Below, in pieces: positions 1 to 11,816 of a stretch of DNA of 57,441 nt. This DNA comes from an uncultured Clostridia bacterium (lineage in GTDB: Bacteria; Bacillota; Clostridia; Oscillospirales; Acutalibacteraceae): contig CAMEBF010000014.1 in NCBI GenBank assembly GCA_945912145.1, forward strand, positions 1-57,441, given 5' to 3'. The notes beneath the pieces are model-generated. The model made no database searches and was not told where the DNA came from. It saw only the letters and a list, made by a program, of their open reading frames with translations. The position numbers and the translations under genes were made by a program. Position 1 is the stretch's first letter. Every line of letters starts with the position of its first letter.

Positions 1-59
1 AGAATTAAATATTGAATCGGGATTTGTTGGGATTTCTGCAAACAGTCTCAAAATGAATA

Positions 60-124
60 TCAATTCTGCATTATGCATTCTACATTATGCATTCTGCATT
101 CTGCATTCTTCATTCTGCATTATT
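60..124. repeat. Iterated short repeat (TGCATTC/GAATGCA units)
   Basis: This intergenic stretch is built of repeated 7-9 base units of the type TTCTGCAT and TTATGCAT. The same motif, as GAATGCAGAAT, recurs in two other intergenic gaps of this window (about 49698-49735 and 56625-56672). It lies upstream of the beta-galactosidase promoter and has no coding potential I can support. Confidence 0.7.
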
Positions 125-137
125 TTTATAAAACCCC

Positions 138-167
138 TTGCTTTTCCGACCGAATTTTTGTTATAAT
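138..167 (+). promoter_or_regulatory. Putative sigma-A promoter of the beta-galactosidase gene
   Basis: A TTGCTT -35 box (138-143) and a perfect TATAAT -10 box (162-167) are separated by 18 bases. The predicted start of transcription lies about 30 bases before the gene. I see no clear operator palindrome beside it. Confidence 0.6.
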
Positions 168-190
168 TACTACAATCAAAATTATGATAA

Positions 191-3280
<3,090 letters not shown>

Positions 3281-3308
3281 GAAAATACCGTCGGAAGAAA
3301 ATCAGGAC

Positions 3309-3337
3309 TTGATTTTTTCCATGGTATGGTGTATGAT
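3309..3337 (+). promoter_or_regulatory. Promoter of the lipoprotein/dehydrogenase pair
   Basis: TTGATT (3309-3314) and TATGAT (3332-3337) are spaced by 17 bases and lie about 50 bases before the lipoprotein start. This separates the pair transcriptionally from the beta-galactosidase gene. Confidence 0.6.
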
Positions 3338-3384
3338 AAGAATGTATTCAGTTACAAAATCAATCAGGGAAAGGTGAAAACAGT

Positions 3385-4122
3385 ATGAAAAAATCTTTGA
3401 TTGCTATTCTGTCTGTCATGTTATGTGTCGTTTTTGTCTTTACGGGTTGTAACTCCACGGACGATCCGTCGGGTCAAGTCGTAGACAACGCCGGGTCCGA
3501 CGCGCCGGTCTTCAGCGATATTGAGATCAAAGAAGGCGAAACGGTTGCCGAAACACCGATCGGCGCAGAAGTTGAGCTGTTCCAGAGCGGTGTTTATTAT
3601 CTGGAGGGTACGATCTACAGCTCCGGCGAAGCGATGCCTGTCAAGATGGCAACGGACGGCACCAACGTTCAGCTTACGGCTACCGTCAGCGGGATCAGCT
3701 TTGGTATGCTTGTCCTTGATGACGCTACGTATGTCATTCAGCCCAGCAACAAGATCTATACGGAGCTTTCCGATGCTCTGATCGGCGCGCTTGGTCTTGA
3801 AGACACCTTTAATGTTGCCGAGCTCCAGAGTATCCGCGATGAGGAAGACGATGAGACGGCAAAGCTCAATCAGTCTGCCGTTACGATCAATGGAGAGCCG
3901 GGACTTTGCACGAAGTATTCCTATACCGATACTTATGTTAAGCTGTATTCCGTAGGCGATGAGCTGATTCAGGTCGATTGCTATGATCCGGACGACACGC
4001 TTACCATGCAAATCGATGTCACTACGATCACGAGCCAGATTCCTTCGGATCAGCTGACGCTCAAAGGATTAACAAAGGCTTCTGTTACCTCGTTCCTTTC
4101 TGCTTTCGCGGGAACATCGTAA
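3385..4122 (+). CDS. Secreted lipoprotein of unknown function
   Basis: The 245-residue product starts with a lysine-containing n-region and hydrophobic core ending in a lipobox-like FTGC, so it should be a membrane-anchored lipoprotein on the outer face. The mature part contains alternating strands (GVYYLEGTIYS, ATYVIQPSNKIYTEL) and ends in LKGLTKASVTSFLSAFAG. It is a divergent paralogue of the protein at 37904-38689, which shares the layout of a central G-x-YY strand, a disulfide-free beta body and a final L-x-GL-K-x5-SF motif. The stop overlaps the next ATG by one base (TAATG), so the two genes are probably translationally coupled. Function is unknown. Confidence 0.8.
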   Translation: MKKSLIAILSVMLCVVFVFTGCNSTDDPSGQVVDNAGSDAPVFSDIEIKEGETVAETPIGAEVELFQSGVYYLEGTIYSSGEAMPVKMATDGTNVQLTATVSGISFGMLVLDDATYVIQPSNKIYTELSDALIGALGLEDTFNVAELQSIRDEEDDETAKLNQSAVTINGEPGLCTKYSYTDTYVKLYSVGDELIQVDCYDPDDTLTMQIDVTTITSQIPSDQLTLKGLTKASVTSFLSAFAGTS

Positions 4123-4865
4123 TGGCGGAAACGGGAAGAGTTGCCGTCGTAACCGGCGGCGCTTCCGGAATCGGAAAAGCCATCGCAAAAAAGCTTTGCC
4201 GGGACGGCTTTTCGGTTGTGATTCAGTACCATCGCTCTGAAGCGGAAGCAAAGGCTTTCGCTTCGGAGCTTTTGCTGTCCGGCGGTCGCGTCATGACGAT
4301 TAAGGCTGAGCTTTCCGATCCCGAAGCAGTCAGGAATATGATAGAGACGGTCGTCCGGACGTTCGGCGCGCCGTATGTGCTGGTCAATAATGCCGGTATC
4401 GCGCAGCAGAAGCTCTTTACGGACATTACGGATGAAGACTGGAACCGTATGATCGGCGTCAATCTCTCTGCGCCGTTTTATTTGTGCCGCGCCGTGCTGC
4501 CCTATATGATCCACGAAAAAAAAGGACGAATTATCAATATCGCCTCTATGTGGGGAGAAGTCGGCGCGTCGTGCGAAGTGCATTATTCGGCGGCGAAAGC
4601 GGGGCTGATCGGTCTGACAAAAGCACTGGCCAAAGAGGTGGCACCGTCCGGCATTCTGGTGAACGCTGTTTCGCCGGGCGCGGTCGATACGCGCATGATG
4701 GCGTCGTTTTCGGCGGAGGACATTGCGGCTCTTTGTGAAGAAATCCCACTTGAGCGGCTCGCGAAGCCGGAGGAGATCGCGTCGGTCGTCTCGTTTCTTG
4801 CGTCGGATGCGGCGTCCTATATCACAGGACAGATCATTGGCGTCAACGGCGGTATGGTGATATAA
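4122..4865 (+). CDS. Short-chain dehydrogenase/reductase, FabG-like
   Basis: This 247-residue protein is a classical short-chain dehydrogenase. It has the cofactor-binding GGASGIG motif near residue 12, the NNAG motif, a catalytic serine in NIASMWG, and the YSAAK catalytic Tyr-Lys pair. This is close to 3-oxoacyl-ACP reductase (FabG), but no other fatty-acid genes are nearby, so a general ketone reductase role is as likely. It starts inside the stop of the lipoprotein gene, an unusual partner for an SDR. A hairpin terminator follows. Confidence 0.85.
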   Translation: MAETGRVAVVTGGASGIGKAIAKKLCRDGFSVVIQYHRSEAEAKAFASELLLSGGRVMTIKAELSDPEAVRNMIETVVRTFGAPYVLVNNAGIAQQKLFTDITDEDWNRMIGVNLSAPFYLCRAVLPYMIHEKKGRIINIASMWGEVGASCEVHYSAAKAGLIGLTKALAKEVAPSGILVNAVSPGAVDTRMMASFSAEDIAALCEEIPLERLAKPEEIASVVSFLASDAASYITGQIIGVNGGMVI

Positions 4866-4872
4866 ACAGCGG

Positions 4873-4908
4873 CGGCGCGGAAAATTTTCTGCGTGCGCCG
4901 TTCTTTTT
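4873..4908 (+). terminator. Rho-independent terminator after the dehydrogenase
   Basis: CGGCGC (4873-4878) pairs with GCGCCG (4895-4900) and is followed by a T-rich run, directly downstream of the dehydrogenase stop. Confidence 0.7.
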
Positions 4909-4919
4909 GAGAAATACTA

Positions 4920-4948
4920 TTTACAAATGCCGTTTTTTGCGGTACAAT
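4920..4948 (+). promoter_or_regulatory. Promoter of the flavodiiron gene
   Basis: TTTACA (4920-4925) and TACAAT (4943-4948) with a 17-base spacer precede the gene by about 30 bases. Confidence 0.65.
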
Positions 4949-4979
4949 ACCTCTTGGTTTTTTGAGGAGGAATGAAAAA

Positions 4980-6134
4980 ATGAAGCTCACAGATTCGATC
5001 CGCTATATCGGCGTGAACGATCATAAAATCGATTTATTTGAAAGTCAGTATAAAGTCTCGAGCGGAATGGCGTATAACTCTTACGTCATTCTGGACGAAA
5101 AGACAGCCGTCATGGACACGGTAGACGCGGCATTTAAGGATGAGTGGCTCGCCAATATCCGGGAAGTGCTCGGCGATCGTACGCCTGATTACCTGATTGT
5201 GCAGCATATGGAGCCGGATCATTCGGCGAACATCGCTGTTTTTATGGAGGAATACCCGCAGGCAACGGTCGTGGCGACGGCGAAAGCGATCTCCATGATG
5301 CAGCAGTTTTTCCATACGGATTTTTCGGATCGTGCTGTCGTGGCCGGTGAGGGAACCACGCTCTCTCTCGGCAAGCGTACGCTGACATTCCTGACAGCAC
5401 CGATGGTGCATTGGCCGGAGGTCATGGTGACCTATGACGATGCGGACGGCGTTCTCTTTTCGGCGGACGGCTTCGGCAAATTCGGTGCGCTGGACGCCGA
5501 CGAGCCGTGGGAGCCGGAAGCACGCCGGTATTATTTCGGCATCGTCGGCAAATACGGAATGCAGGTGCAGAATCTGCTGAAAAAGGCGGCGAAGCTCGAT
5601 ATTCGGATGATTTGTCCGCTGCACGGTCCCGTTCTGTCTGAGAATCTCGCGCATTATCTCGCCTTGTATCAGACGTGGTCTTCGTATGAGGCAGAGGAGG
5701 ACGGCGTCCTGATCGCTTATACCTCCGTGTACGGCAATACGAGACAGGCGGCGTCTTTGTTGGCGGAGAAGCTCTCTGAAAAGGGCTGTCAAACGGTCGT
5801 GACGGCGGATCTCGCGCGCAGCGATATGGCGGAAGCGATCGGTAACGCGTTCCGCTTCGGAAAGCTCGTCCTGGCAACAACGACCTACAACGCAGAGATT
5901 TTCCCGTTTATGCGGACATTCCTTGACGAACTCATCGAACGCGGCTATAAGAACCGCACGGTCGGACTGATCGAAAACGGCTCGTGGGCACCGACGGCGG
6001 CAAAGGTCATGCGTAAAAAAATCGAAGAGATGAAAGGTATTACCGTCTTGGAGCCGGTTGTCAGCATCAAATCCGCTGTCAACGAAGATAATGTACAGCA
6101 GCTCGAATCTCTCGCCGACGCGCTTTGCCAATAA
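4980..6134 (+). CDS. fprA: Flavodiiron protein (FprA-type oxygen/NO reductase)
   Basis: This cytoplasmic 384-residue protein should reduce O2 to water, or NO to N2O, protecting an anaerobe from oxygen or nitrosative stress. The N-terminal metallo-beta-lactamase fold carries the di-iron ligands, including QHMEPDH (H-x-E-x-D-H) and later conserved His residues (MVHWPEVM, PLHGP). The C-terminal flavodoxin domain begins near residue 250 with the FMN phosphate-binding loop YTSVYGNTRQA. The ATG at 4980 is preferred over an upstream TTG because GAGGAGG ends nine bases before it. It appears monocistronic and is closed by a strong terminator. Electrons probably come from rubredoxin, which is not encoded here. 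Confidence 0.93.
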   Translation: MKLTDSIRYIGVNDHKIDLFESQYKVSSGMAYNSYVILDEKTAVMDTVDAAFKDEWLANIREVLGDRTPDYLIVQHMEPDHSANIAVFMEEYPQATVVATAKAISMMQQFFHTDFSDRAVVAGEGTTLSLGKRTLTFLTAPMVHWPEVMVTYDDADGVLFSADGFGKFGALDADEPWEPEARRYYFGIVGKYGMQVQNLLKKAAKLDIRMICPLHGPVLSENLAHYLALYQTWSSYEAEEDGVLIAYTSVYGNTRQAASLLAEKLSEKGCQTVVTADLARSDMAEAIGNAFRFGKLVLATTTYNAEIFPFMRTFLDELIERGYKNRTVGLIENGSWAPTAAKVMRKKIEEMKGITVLEPVVSIKSAVNEDNVQQLESLADALCQ

Positions 6135-6145
6135 CAGAGAAAGAA

Positions 6146-6182
6146 AGAGATCGGATTCAGTCGTCCGATCTCTGTTTTTTTA
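6146..6182. terminator. Bidirectional terminator between converging genes
   Basis: AGAGATCGGA (6146-6155) pairs exactly with TCCGATCTCT (6164-6173), followed by a T run. It ends the flavodiiron gene and lies against the stop of the gene on the other strand. Confidence 0.85.
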
Positions 6183-6707
6183 TTCGATTGTGATCGTTAT
6201 CGGGATCTGCGTCTGATACCGCTGGGTGACATTGGGCTTCAGGCCTGTCGTGTAGTCAAAATTCAGCATCACTTCGTAAAAGTTCTGTCCCTCTTTGTAA
6301 GGAACGGAAAACGTCAGCTCCCATTCGAGGGGATATACGCCGTTTTCGTTTGACGGCAACGGAACGTTTTCGGGCAAAACAGCATTTCCGTTGTTTTTGC
6401 CGGCGGTGTAGATCGTATTGCCCAATTCCTGACCGCTCAGGGTGATGCTGTTGAGTACGCCGTAAAAATCCGCTTCCGTTTTTTCAATGGACAGTATCGC
6501 CGTGCAGGTGAGCATCCCGTCTTTGCCGACATTTTTGAACGTGAACGATGTGGCAGAGACCGTAATGTTGACGCGGTTCTTGATCTCTGAAACCGCTTTG
6601 TCCGAAGACGATGTGAATTTATATTTCGTGACGGCGGCGCCGGTGATGAGCAGCGCGCCCAGAAGACACAGGCAAAGAGCCGCAGTCAGCAATTTTTTCC
6701 GTTTCAT
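6180..6707 (-). CDS. Membrane-anchored or secreted protein of unknown function
   Basis: The 175-residue product has a lysine-rich N-terminus and one strong hydrophobic segment (residues about 6-27), then a beta-rich domain with many Thr/Ile/Val strands ending in PITITIE. This suggests one extracytoplasmic Ig-like sandwich with an uncleaved anchor or signal peptide. I prefer the ATG at 6707 because GGGAGG lies nine bases before it, while the ATG at 6716 directly abuts that site. It is the last gene of the run that begins with the cysteine desulfurase. I do not recognise the family. Confidence 0.7.
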   Translation of the reverse strand: MKRKKLLTAALCLCLLGALLITGAAVTKYKFTSSSDKAVSEIKNRVNITVSATSFTFKNVGKDGMLTCTAILSIEKTEADFYGVLNSITLSGQELGNTIYTAGKNNGNAVLPENVPLPSNENGVYPLEWELTFSVPYKEGQNFYEVMLNFDYTTGLKPNVTQRYQTQIPITITIE

Positions 6708-6752
6708 TTTGTTCATCCTCCCTTTTTATTGTAACCGCAAACGCCTCGTTTG

Positions 6753-7346
6753 TCAACCGCCGGAAATTGCCTCGGCGGCTTTTTTGTAGTCGTCATAGGA
6801 CATAAAGGTGTTGAGCAGCTGCAAAAGCTGGGCATTGGAAAGCCGTGAGGGGAGCCCCAACGACGAAAGCAGCTTATATTTCCGTTCTTTCGCGTTGTCG
6901 CTGCCGGTAAAGCCGTCGGCGAACAGATCGGCGGTCGTGACGGGTCGGGCATTCGTCGGTTTTTCCGTATGCGGCGTCACGCCGGCTTTTTCGAGAGCTT
7001 GCGTCAGAACGGCGGGAGAAAGTCCCTCCACACCGAGCTTTCCTTCTTTCGACGGCTCGGTCTTGCGTTTTTCCTTGCCGAAAATATCGGGGATATAGAC
7101 ATTGACGACGCGTCCGTCTGCCGCAATATTTCGAATGTAATTGCGGATCCGGAATCCGGCGGCGTCGCTGTCCGTCAGGACGATGATCCCCTTTGTCTGC
7201 GCAAGATAGCGGATCAGCGCCTTCTTTTCGTTGTCCGAAAAAATCCGGAAACCGTCCGTCTCGATGATCACAGCGTCTAAGAAGCTCGAAAGCTTGATCT
7301 TATCGTATTTGCCCTCGACGATCACGGGCATATCCAGCGCGATCAT
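6753..7346 (-). CDS. rnmV: RNase M5-like Toprim protein
   Basis: The 197-residue protein has an N-terminal Toprim domain with the acidic residues of VEGKYDK and LTDSDAAGF. Its C-terminal half resembles the RNase M5 tail (DUF4093): KLGVEG, then an AKERK segment and a closing helical part. RNase M5 matures 5S rRNA in Firmicutes, and the length (about 190) fits. It overlaps holA by four bases (ATGA), which suggests coupled translation. The usual partner ksgA/rsmA is not present, so a divergent Toprim protein with another RNA substrate is possible. Confidence 0.7.
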   Translation of the reverse strand: MIALDMPVIVEGKYDKIKLSSFLDAVIIETDGFRIFSDNEKKALIRYLAQTKGIIVLTDSDAAGFRIRNYIRNIAADGRVVNVYIPDIFGKEKRKTEPSKEGKLGVEGLSPAVLTQALEKAGVTPHTEKPTNARPVTTADLFADGFTGSDNAKERKYKLLSSLGLPSRLSNAQLLQLLNTFMSYDDYKKAAEAISGG

Positions 7347-8392
7347 GCGGCACTCTCCATAATGTAAAGGAGCTTCGCGAGCAGTTCTTCTAAAATAACA
7401 TTGTTATCCATGCTGAACGATTTGATCTTGATGTCCGCTTCGGAAACGGCGTCGAGAATGCGTTTGAGCTTCGTCATAGAGACGGATTTCGCGGCTGTGG
7501 CGGCTTTTTCCAGACGGTAGGGCTTGTTTTTGTAACCGGCATAGGCGTCGAGATAGGCGCGCACGCTGCCGCGTTCGCTGCCAGCCGCTTTCATGCGGTA
7601 CATATCGACGTAGCTGAATGCAATGGTGCCGATAATGAGCGTCGGATCGGTTTTCTCTTTAATGAGCGCGGAAAGAATGGCGAATGCGCGGTCGTTTTTG
7701 CCGCGGTTGACGGCGTCGGTCAGGTCGAATACGGAAGCCTCTACCGATTTGACCGATACAGCGTCTACCATGTCTTTTGTGATTTCTTTCCCATCCGCAT
7801 AGGCGCAGAGCTTGTCAAATTCATTGAGCAGCACGTTCATGTCGCTGCCGACGACGGAGAGGAAATACGCCGCCGTTTCATTGGTGATGGAGGCGTTTCG
7901 CTTGCCGGCTGAACGGACCAACAGCGCGGTGATGTCGTTTTCCGAACGCTTGGAGAGCCGGAAGATCACGCCGTTCTTGTTAAATTCGTCGAGAATACCT
8001 TGCCATTTGGCGTTCTGTTTCGGGTCGATCTCGGTCGTTTCCATTAAGAAAATGACGACCGCGGTATCGGGCAGTTTCGGAAAATAATCGGTATAATTTT
8101 TAAGCTCGTCCGCGCCGGTTTTCAGAAACGGAAAGTCCTTGATGAAAATGCAGACCTTGTCGCTCATGACGGGAAGCGTCTCACAGGCCTCGTAAACGGC
8201 GTCGAAGGTAACGGTCTCCGAATCGAAATAATGATAATTGAAGCCCGCGCCGGACGTGTCGGTGACGGATGATGCAAGATTTGATGCGTAATGCGCCGCG
8301 AGGTAGCCCTCATCACCGTAGATGAAGTAGAGCCGGGCGAGCTTGCCGGCTTTGATATGGGAACGGATCGAAGATTCATCACGAATAATCAT
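7343..8392 (-). CDS. holA: DNA polymerase III delta subunit
   Basis: This 349-residue protein is the delta subunit of the clamp loader, which opens the beta sliding clamp. The N-terminal AAA+-like part (YFIYGDEGYLA near the start) lacks a proper Walker A, as usual for delta, and the C-terminal collar follows (AFSYVDMYRMK, and a final LLAKLLYIM). The start is set at ATG 8392, which has AGGAGG just upstream; this lies 14 bases inside the end of comEC. The comEC-holA order is common in Firmicutes. Confidence 0.9.
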   Translation of the reverse strand: MIIRDESSIRSHIKAGKLARLYFIYGDEGYLAAHYASNLASSVTDTSGAGFNYHYFDSETVTFDAVYEACETLPVMSDKVCIFIKDFPFLKTGADELKNYTDYFPKLPDTAVVIFLMETTEIDPKQNAKWQGILDEFNKNGVIFRLSKRSENDITALLVRSAGKRNASITNETAAYFLSVVGSDMNVLLNEFDKLCAYADGKEITKDMVDAVSVKSVEASVFDLTDAVNRGKNDRAFAILSALIKEKTDPTLIIGTIAFSYVDMYRMKAAGSERGSVRAYLDAYAGYKNKPYRLEKAATAAKSVSMTKLKRILDAVSEADIKIKSFSMDNNVILEELLAKLLYIMESAA

Positions 8393-10589
8393 GCTTTTCC
8401 TCCTGTACGCTTGCGTGGATAAGCGGTGAATTACGGTATGTGAGCTGTCCGCCTGCAAACGTGGAATGAATATTGGAATTGTCGTAAATAACGGGATCGT
8501 CGCCGGAAATCAGAATGGTGTCGAAATGCGAGAGATCGGTCTGGGGAAGCGTCTGCCGCGTGATGAGCAGATCGGCACTCTGCCACTCTTCGGAAACGGC
8601 GGCAAAGTCGGACGTCGAGCGGAAGAGAATCACGCACGAAAAATCACGGCAGAGCAGTCTCGCTCCGGAGAATGCGTCGTTGTTTTCGTAAGTCAGAGTG
8701 ATCGTATCGTCGAGCTTTACCGTACAGCGATCGGTCCGCAGTGTGTTTTCGGGCAACCTGTCCGTCAGGTAGCGCGGAAAATTGGCCGTAGTCATCATCA
8801 TATTCTCATAGTCATAACGGCCGAGCAGCTCATAAGCGTAGGCGGATTCGGTGTCCGTCTCGCGCGGCAGCAGCCAGAGGTCAAAGGTGCGCGACGCGAT
8901 TTTGTCGCCGACGGCAGTCAAACGGTAGTCCTTGCCTCTCTTGCCGCCGCAACCGATGAGAATGTCGGTGTTGCCGCAGGAGAACACCACCGAGGTGCCG
9001 TTGCCGACATCCGCCACCGAGACTTTCACCGTATAGGTGTCCGTCACCGCGCTGACGGCGGAAAACGCAAAGAATACGGCGACGGAAGCCGCTGTAACGC
9101 GGCGAAGCTGTTTGTTATTTTTACGGAAAAGAAAAATCAGAATCAGGATCACCGCCAAGAAGAGCAGAGAGAAAACGGCGGAGACAGTATCCGACGCGTC
9201 CATGACCGCATACGGAAGATGCGATAGCTTGTCCGTGATGACGATAAGATAGCGGTCAAGGAGAGAGGAAAACAGGAACAGGGGTTTGGAGAGCGGCGTC
9301 AGCCATGCGAAAATAACGCCGAATCCCGAGAGCACCATCAGGAGCTGGCCCGGAATCAGACACAGCACGTTGGAGAGCGGAGAGATGACGGAATAGTAAC
9401 CGAACCGGCAGACCGAAACCGGCATGGTAAAGATGGAGGCGACGAGAGAAAAAACGACGGTGGTAAGCAGAAATGTCAGGATTTTGCCGATTGCCTGACT
9501 GCGGCATTTCTTTTGAAGCACTTTGATCGATTCCGACAGCGGCAGCGCAATGGTGACAAGTCCCAGCGTCGCCAGAAAGGACATCTGCAGCGCGACGCTC
9601 ATGACGGCAAACGGATTGCAGAAAAGAATAACGGTCAGCGCGATAAAAAGAGAGTTGAGCGTGTCGGATTTGTGCGCGATTAATTGCCCGAAAAGCGCGA
9701 TGATCAGCATGATGCCGGCTCGCGTGACCGATTTGGTAAAGCCGGTCAGCGCCATGAAGAAAAGCACAAACAGCATGGAGAGGATCGGCGCAAATTTTTG
9801 ATTTTTGCGGAAAAGGCGTAAGAGCGCGTATTGCAGCAGTCCCGTCCAGAGCGACAGATGAAAGCCCGAAACCGCAAAAAGATGGGAAACGCCTGCGTAG
9901 CGGAAATTGAGCAGCGTGTCCGCAGAGAGGTCGGACTGATTGCCTGTCAGAATGGCGTCGGAAACGGCGGCATAGTCGTCGGACATGAAAAGGTGCAGCG
10001 TATTTGTGATCGTCCGCCGCAGCAAATCGAGATAGTAGGCCGGCGGCCGGACTGTTGCCGGCGTCACCGAACAGTCTGCATTCGTGTAGGCGCCGATGTA
10101 GATACCGTTCGCCTTATAATTCATAGCGGTCTGTGGCGTCGAACCCAGCTCGCAGATCGTCGCATCGGGAAAGGTCATCGTGTCGCCGATCTCAGCAGAG
10201 ACCTGATAGCGGTAACTGATACGGATTTTTGCTCTGACGCTGACGCCGTCCACCGTGATGTGCTCGAGCGTGTAATAGTATTTTCCGTAAGAGGCTTCGG
10301 CTTCCGACAGCGTGCCTGAAATCGAACGGGGCGTTTCGCTGCATAGGGAAATCGCCGGCATATAGTCCGAAACGGTTTTGACGGCGTACGAAAGGGAAGA
10401 CCCCATCAGCGCTACGCAGATAACGAACAGCCAGGGAATGATCTTTTGTTTCTTACGAAGAAAAAAGAAGAGTACCGTCAGTACGGCCGCCACGCCGAAA
10501 ACAGCCGCCGCGGCATTCATGCCGCAGTAGCTGAAGAGAAAAAGCGAGAGGAAAAAGGCGCAGCCAGCCGGAATAAACGGACGGATCAT
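8379..10589 (-). CDS. comEC: ComEC/Rec2 DNA-uptake channel with a degenerate C-terminal domain
   Basis: The 736-residue polytopic membrane protein is the channel that moves single-stranded DNA into the cell in competence. The N-terminus has hydrophobic helices and an OB-like segment; the competence domain contains the hallmark LFAVSGFHLSLW and about eight helices. The C-terminal region begins with VSVADVGNG, matching the DVGQGD start of the usual metallo-beta-lactamase domain. However, the metal-binding HxHxDH motif is replaced by LLPRETDTESAYA, so nuclease activity of that domain is unlikely. No other competence genes are in the window. It starts eight bases after thiI. Confidence 0.92.
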   Translation of the reverse strand: MIRPFIPAGCAFFLSLFLFSYCGMNAAAAVFGVAAVLTVLFFFLRKKQKIIPWLFVICVALMGSSLSYAVKTVSDYMPAISLCSETPRSISGTLSEAEASYGKYYYTLEHITVDGVSVRAKIRISYRYQVSAEIGDTMTFPDATICELGSTPQTAMNYKANGIYIGAYTNADCSVTPATVRPPAYYLDLLRRTITNTLHLFMSDDYAAVSDAILTGNQSDLSADTLLNFRYAGVSHLFAVSGFHLSLWTGLLQYALLRLFRKNQKFAPILSMLFVLFFMALTGFTKSVTRAGIMLIIALFGQLIAHKSDTLNSLFIALTVILFCNPFAVMSVALQMSFLATLGLVTIALPLSESIKVLQKKCRSQAIGKILTFLLTTVVFSLVASIFTMPVSVCRFGYYSVISPLSNVLCLIPGQLLMVLSGFGVIFAWLTPLSKPLFLFSSLLDRYLIVITDKLSHLPYAVMDASDTVSAVFSLLFLAVILILIFLFRKNNKQLRRVTAASVAVFFAFSAVSAVTDTYTVKVSVADVGNGTSVVFSCGNTDILIGCGGKRGKDYRLTAVGDKIASRTFDLWLLPRETDTESAYAYELLGRYDYENMMMTTANFPRYLTDRLPENTLRTDRCTVKLDDTITLTYENNDAFSGARLLCRDFSCVILFRSTSDFAAVSEEWQSADLLITRQTLPQTDLSHFDTILISGDDPVIYDNSNIHSTFAGGQLTYRNSPLIHASVQEEKHDYS

Positions 10590-10597
10590 AGATAACC

Positions 10598-11779
10598 TCA
10601 GTCGGCGCTGTAAATGACTGTATGCTGCGCTGTTTCGATCGCCTTATGGAACAGCTCGTCATCCCACATGGCGTTTTCGGCGTCTTTCGCCATCGCCAGC
10701 GTCGGTTTTGTCCGCGGATGCTTCGGCGTAAAGACGGTGCAGCAGTCCTCATACGGTTCGATGGAAATGTCAAATGTGTCAATTTTTCGGGAAATCTCAA
10801 TGATTTCGTTTTTGTCCATGCCGATGCAGGGACGGAAAACGGGGAGAGTGGCGGCGTCGTCCGTACAGCCGAGCGCCCAGATGGTCTGCGACGCGACCTG
10901 ACCGACGCTTTCTCCGGTGATCAGCGCGGCGCAGTCCTGCCGTTTTGCGATTTCCGACGCAATGCGCATCATTAAGCGGCGCATGGTGATCGTGAACATC
11001 TCCTCCGGCGCGCAGTCGCGGATTTTCTCCTGAATTTCGGTGAAATGAACGGTGTATAAATCAATGCGGCCGCTGTAGCGCGCCACTTTTTTTAACAGCT
11101 CATGCACTTTCATTTCGGCGCGTTCGGAGGTGAACGGCGGAGAAGCGAAGTGAACGGCAGTCAATTGAATGCCGCGTTTCGCCATCATCCATGCGGCGAC
11201 GGGACTGTCGATACCGCCGGAAATGAGCACGGCAGCCTTGCCGCCTGTGCCGGTCGGCATACCGCCTGCGCCGCGCAGCTGATTGCCGTGAATAAAGGCG
11301 TGGTGATCGCGAACCTCCACGTTCACCGTCACATCGGGGTGGTGAACGTCCACTTTCAGGTGATGGAATTTCGAGAGCAGATAGCCGCCCACTTCGTTGC
11401 AGATCTGCGGCGAATTATAGGGGAATTTTTTGTCGGAGCGTTTGGCTTCAACCTTAAAAGTGCGCGCAAAGCTCAGCTCGTCTCCCAGGTAGGCGGCTGC
11501 CGTTTCCTTGATGATGTCGATGTCTTTTTCGCACTGCGCGGCGCGGGAGATGCCCACAACGCCGAAAACGTGCTGAATGATATCGACGGCTTTGTCGAAA
11601 TCGACGTCCTCGTTCATCGGCTCGATGACCGTCGTGGATTGCGCACGCACAAAGCGGAACTCACCGACCGAAGCTTTGAGCCGCTGTTTGATATTTTTGA
11701 TGAGAATATCTTCAAAAGTACGGCGGTTCAGACCTTTGAGTGCGAGCTCGCCGTCTTTGAGCAGAATAATTTCTTTCAT
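10598..11779 (-). CDS. thiI: tRNA 4-thiouridine synthase ThiI (no rhodanese domain)
   Basis: This 393-residue enzyme adenylates U8 of tRNA and transfers sulfur to make s4U. It contains an N-terminal ferredoxin-like/THUMP region (ending near residue 170) and a PP-loop ATPase domain with ISGGIDSPVAAW. A conserved YEDCCTVFTPKHP supplies candidate catalytic cysteines. It lacks the C-terminal rhodanese domain of the E. coli enzyme, the form found in many Gram-positives, where a dedicated cysteine desulfurase delivers sulfur directly. That partner is the gene immediately upstream. Confidence 0.95.
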   Translation of the reverse strand: MKEIILLKDGELALKGLNRRTFEDILIKNIKQRLKASVGEFRFVRAQSTTVIEPMNEDVDFDKAVDIIQHVFGVVGISRAAQCEKDIDIIKETAAAYLGDELSFARTFKVEAKRSDKKFPYNSPQICNEVGGYLLSKFHHLKVDVHHPDVTVNVEVRDHHAFIHGNQLRGAGGMPTGTGGKAAVLISGGIDSPVAAWMMAKRGIQLTAVHFASPPFTSERAEMKVHELLKKVARYSGRIDLYTVHFTEIQEKIRDCAPEEMFTITMRRLMMRIASEIAKRQDCAALITGESVGQVASQTIWALGCTDDAATLPVFRPCIGMDKNEIIEISRKIDTFDISIEPYEDCCTVFTPKHPRTKPTLAMAKDAENAMWDDELFHKAIETAQHTVIYSAD

Positions 11780-11816
11780 ATCATTTCTCCGTTTTTTGAA
11801 CTTCTGTTTTTTTTAT

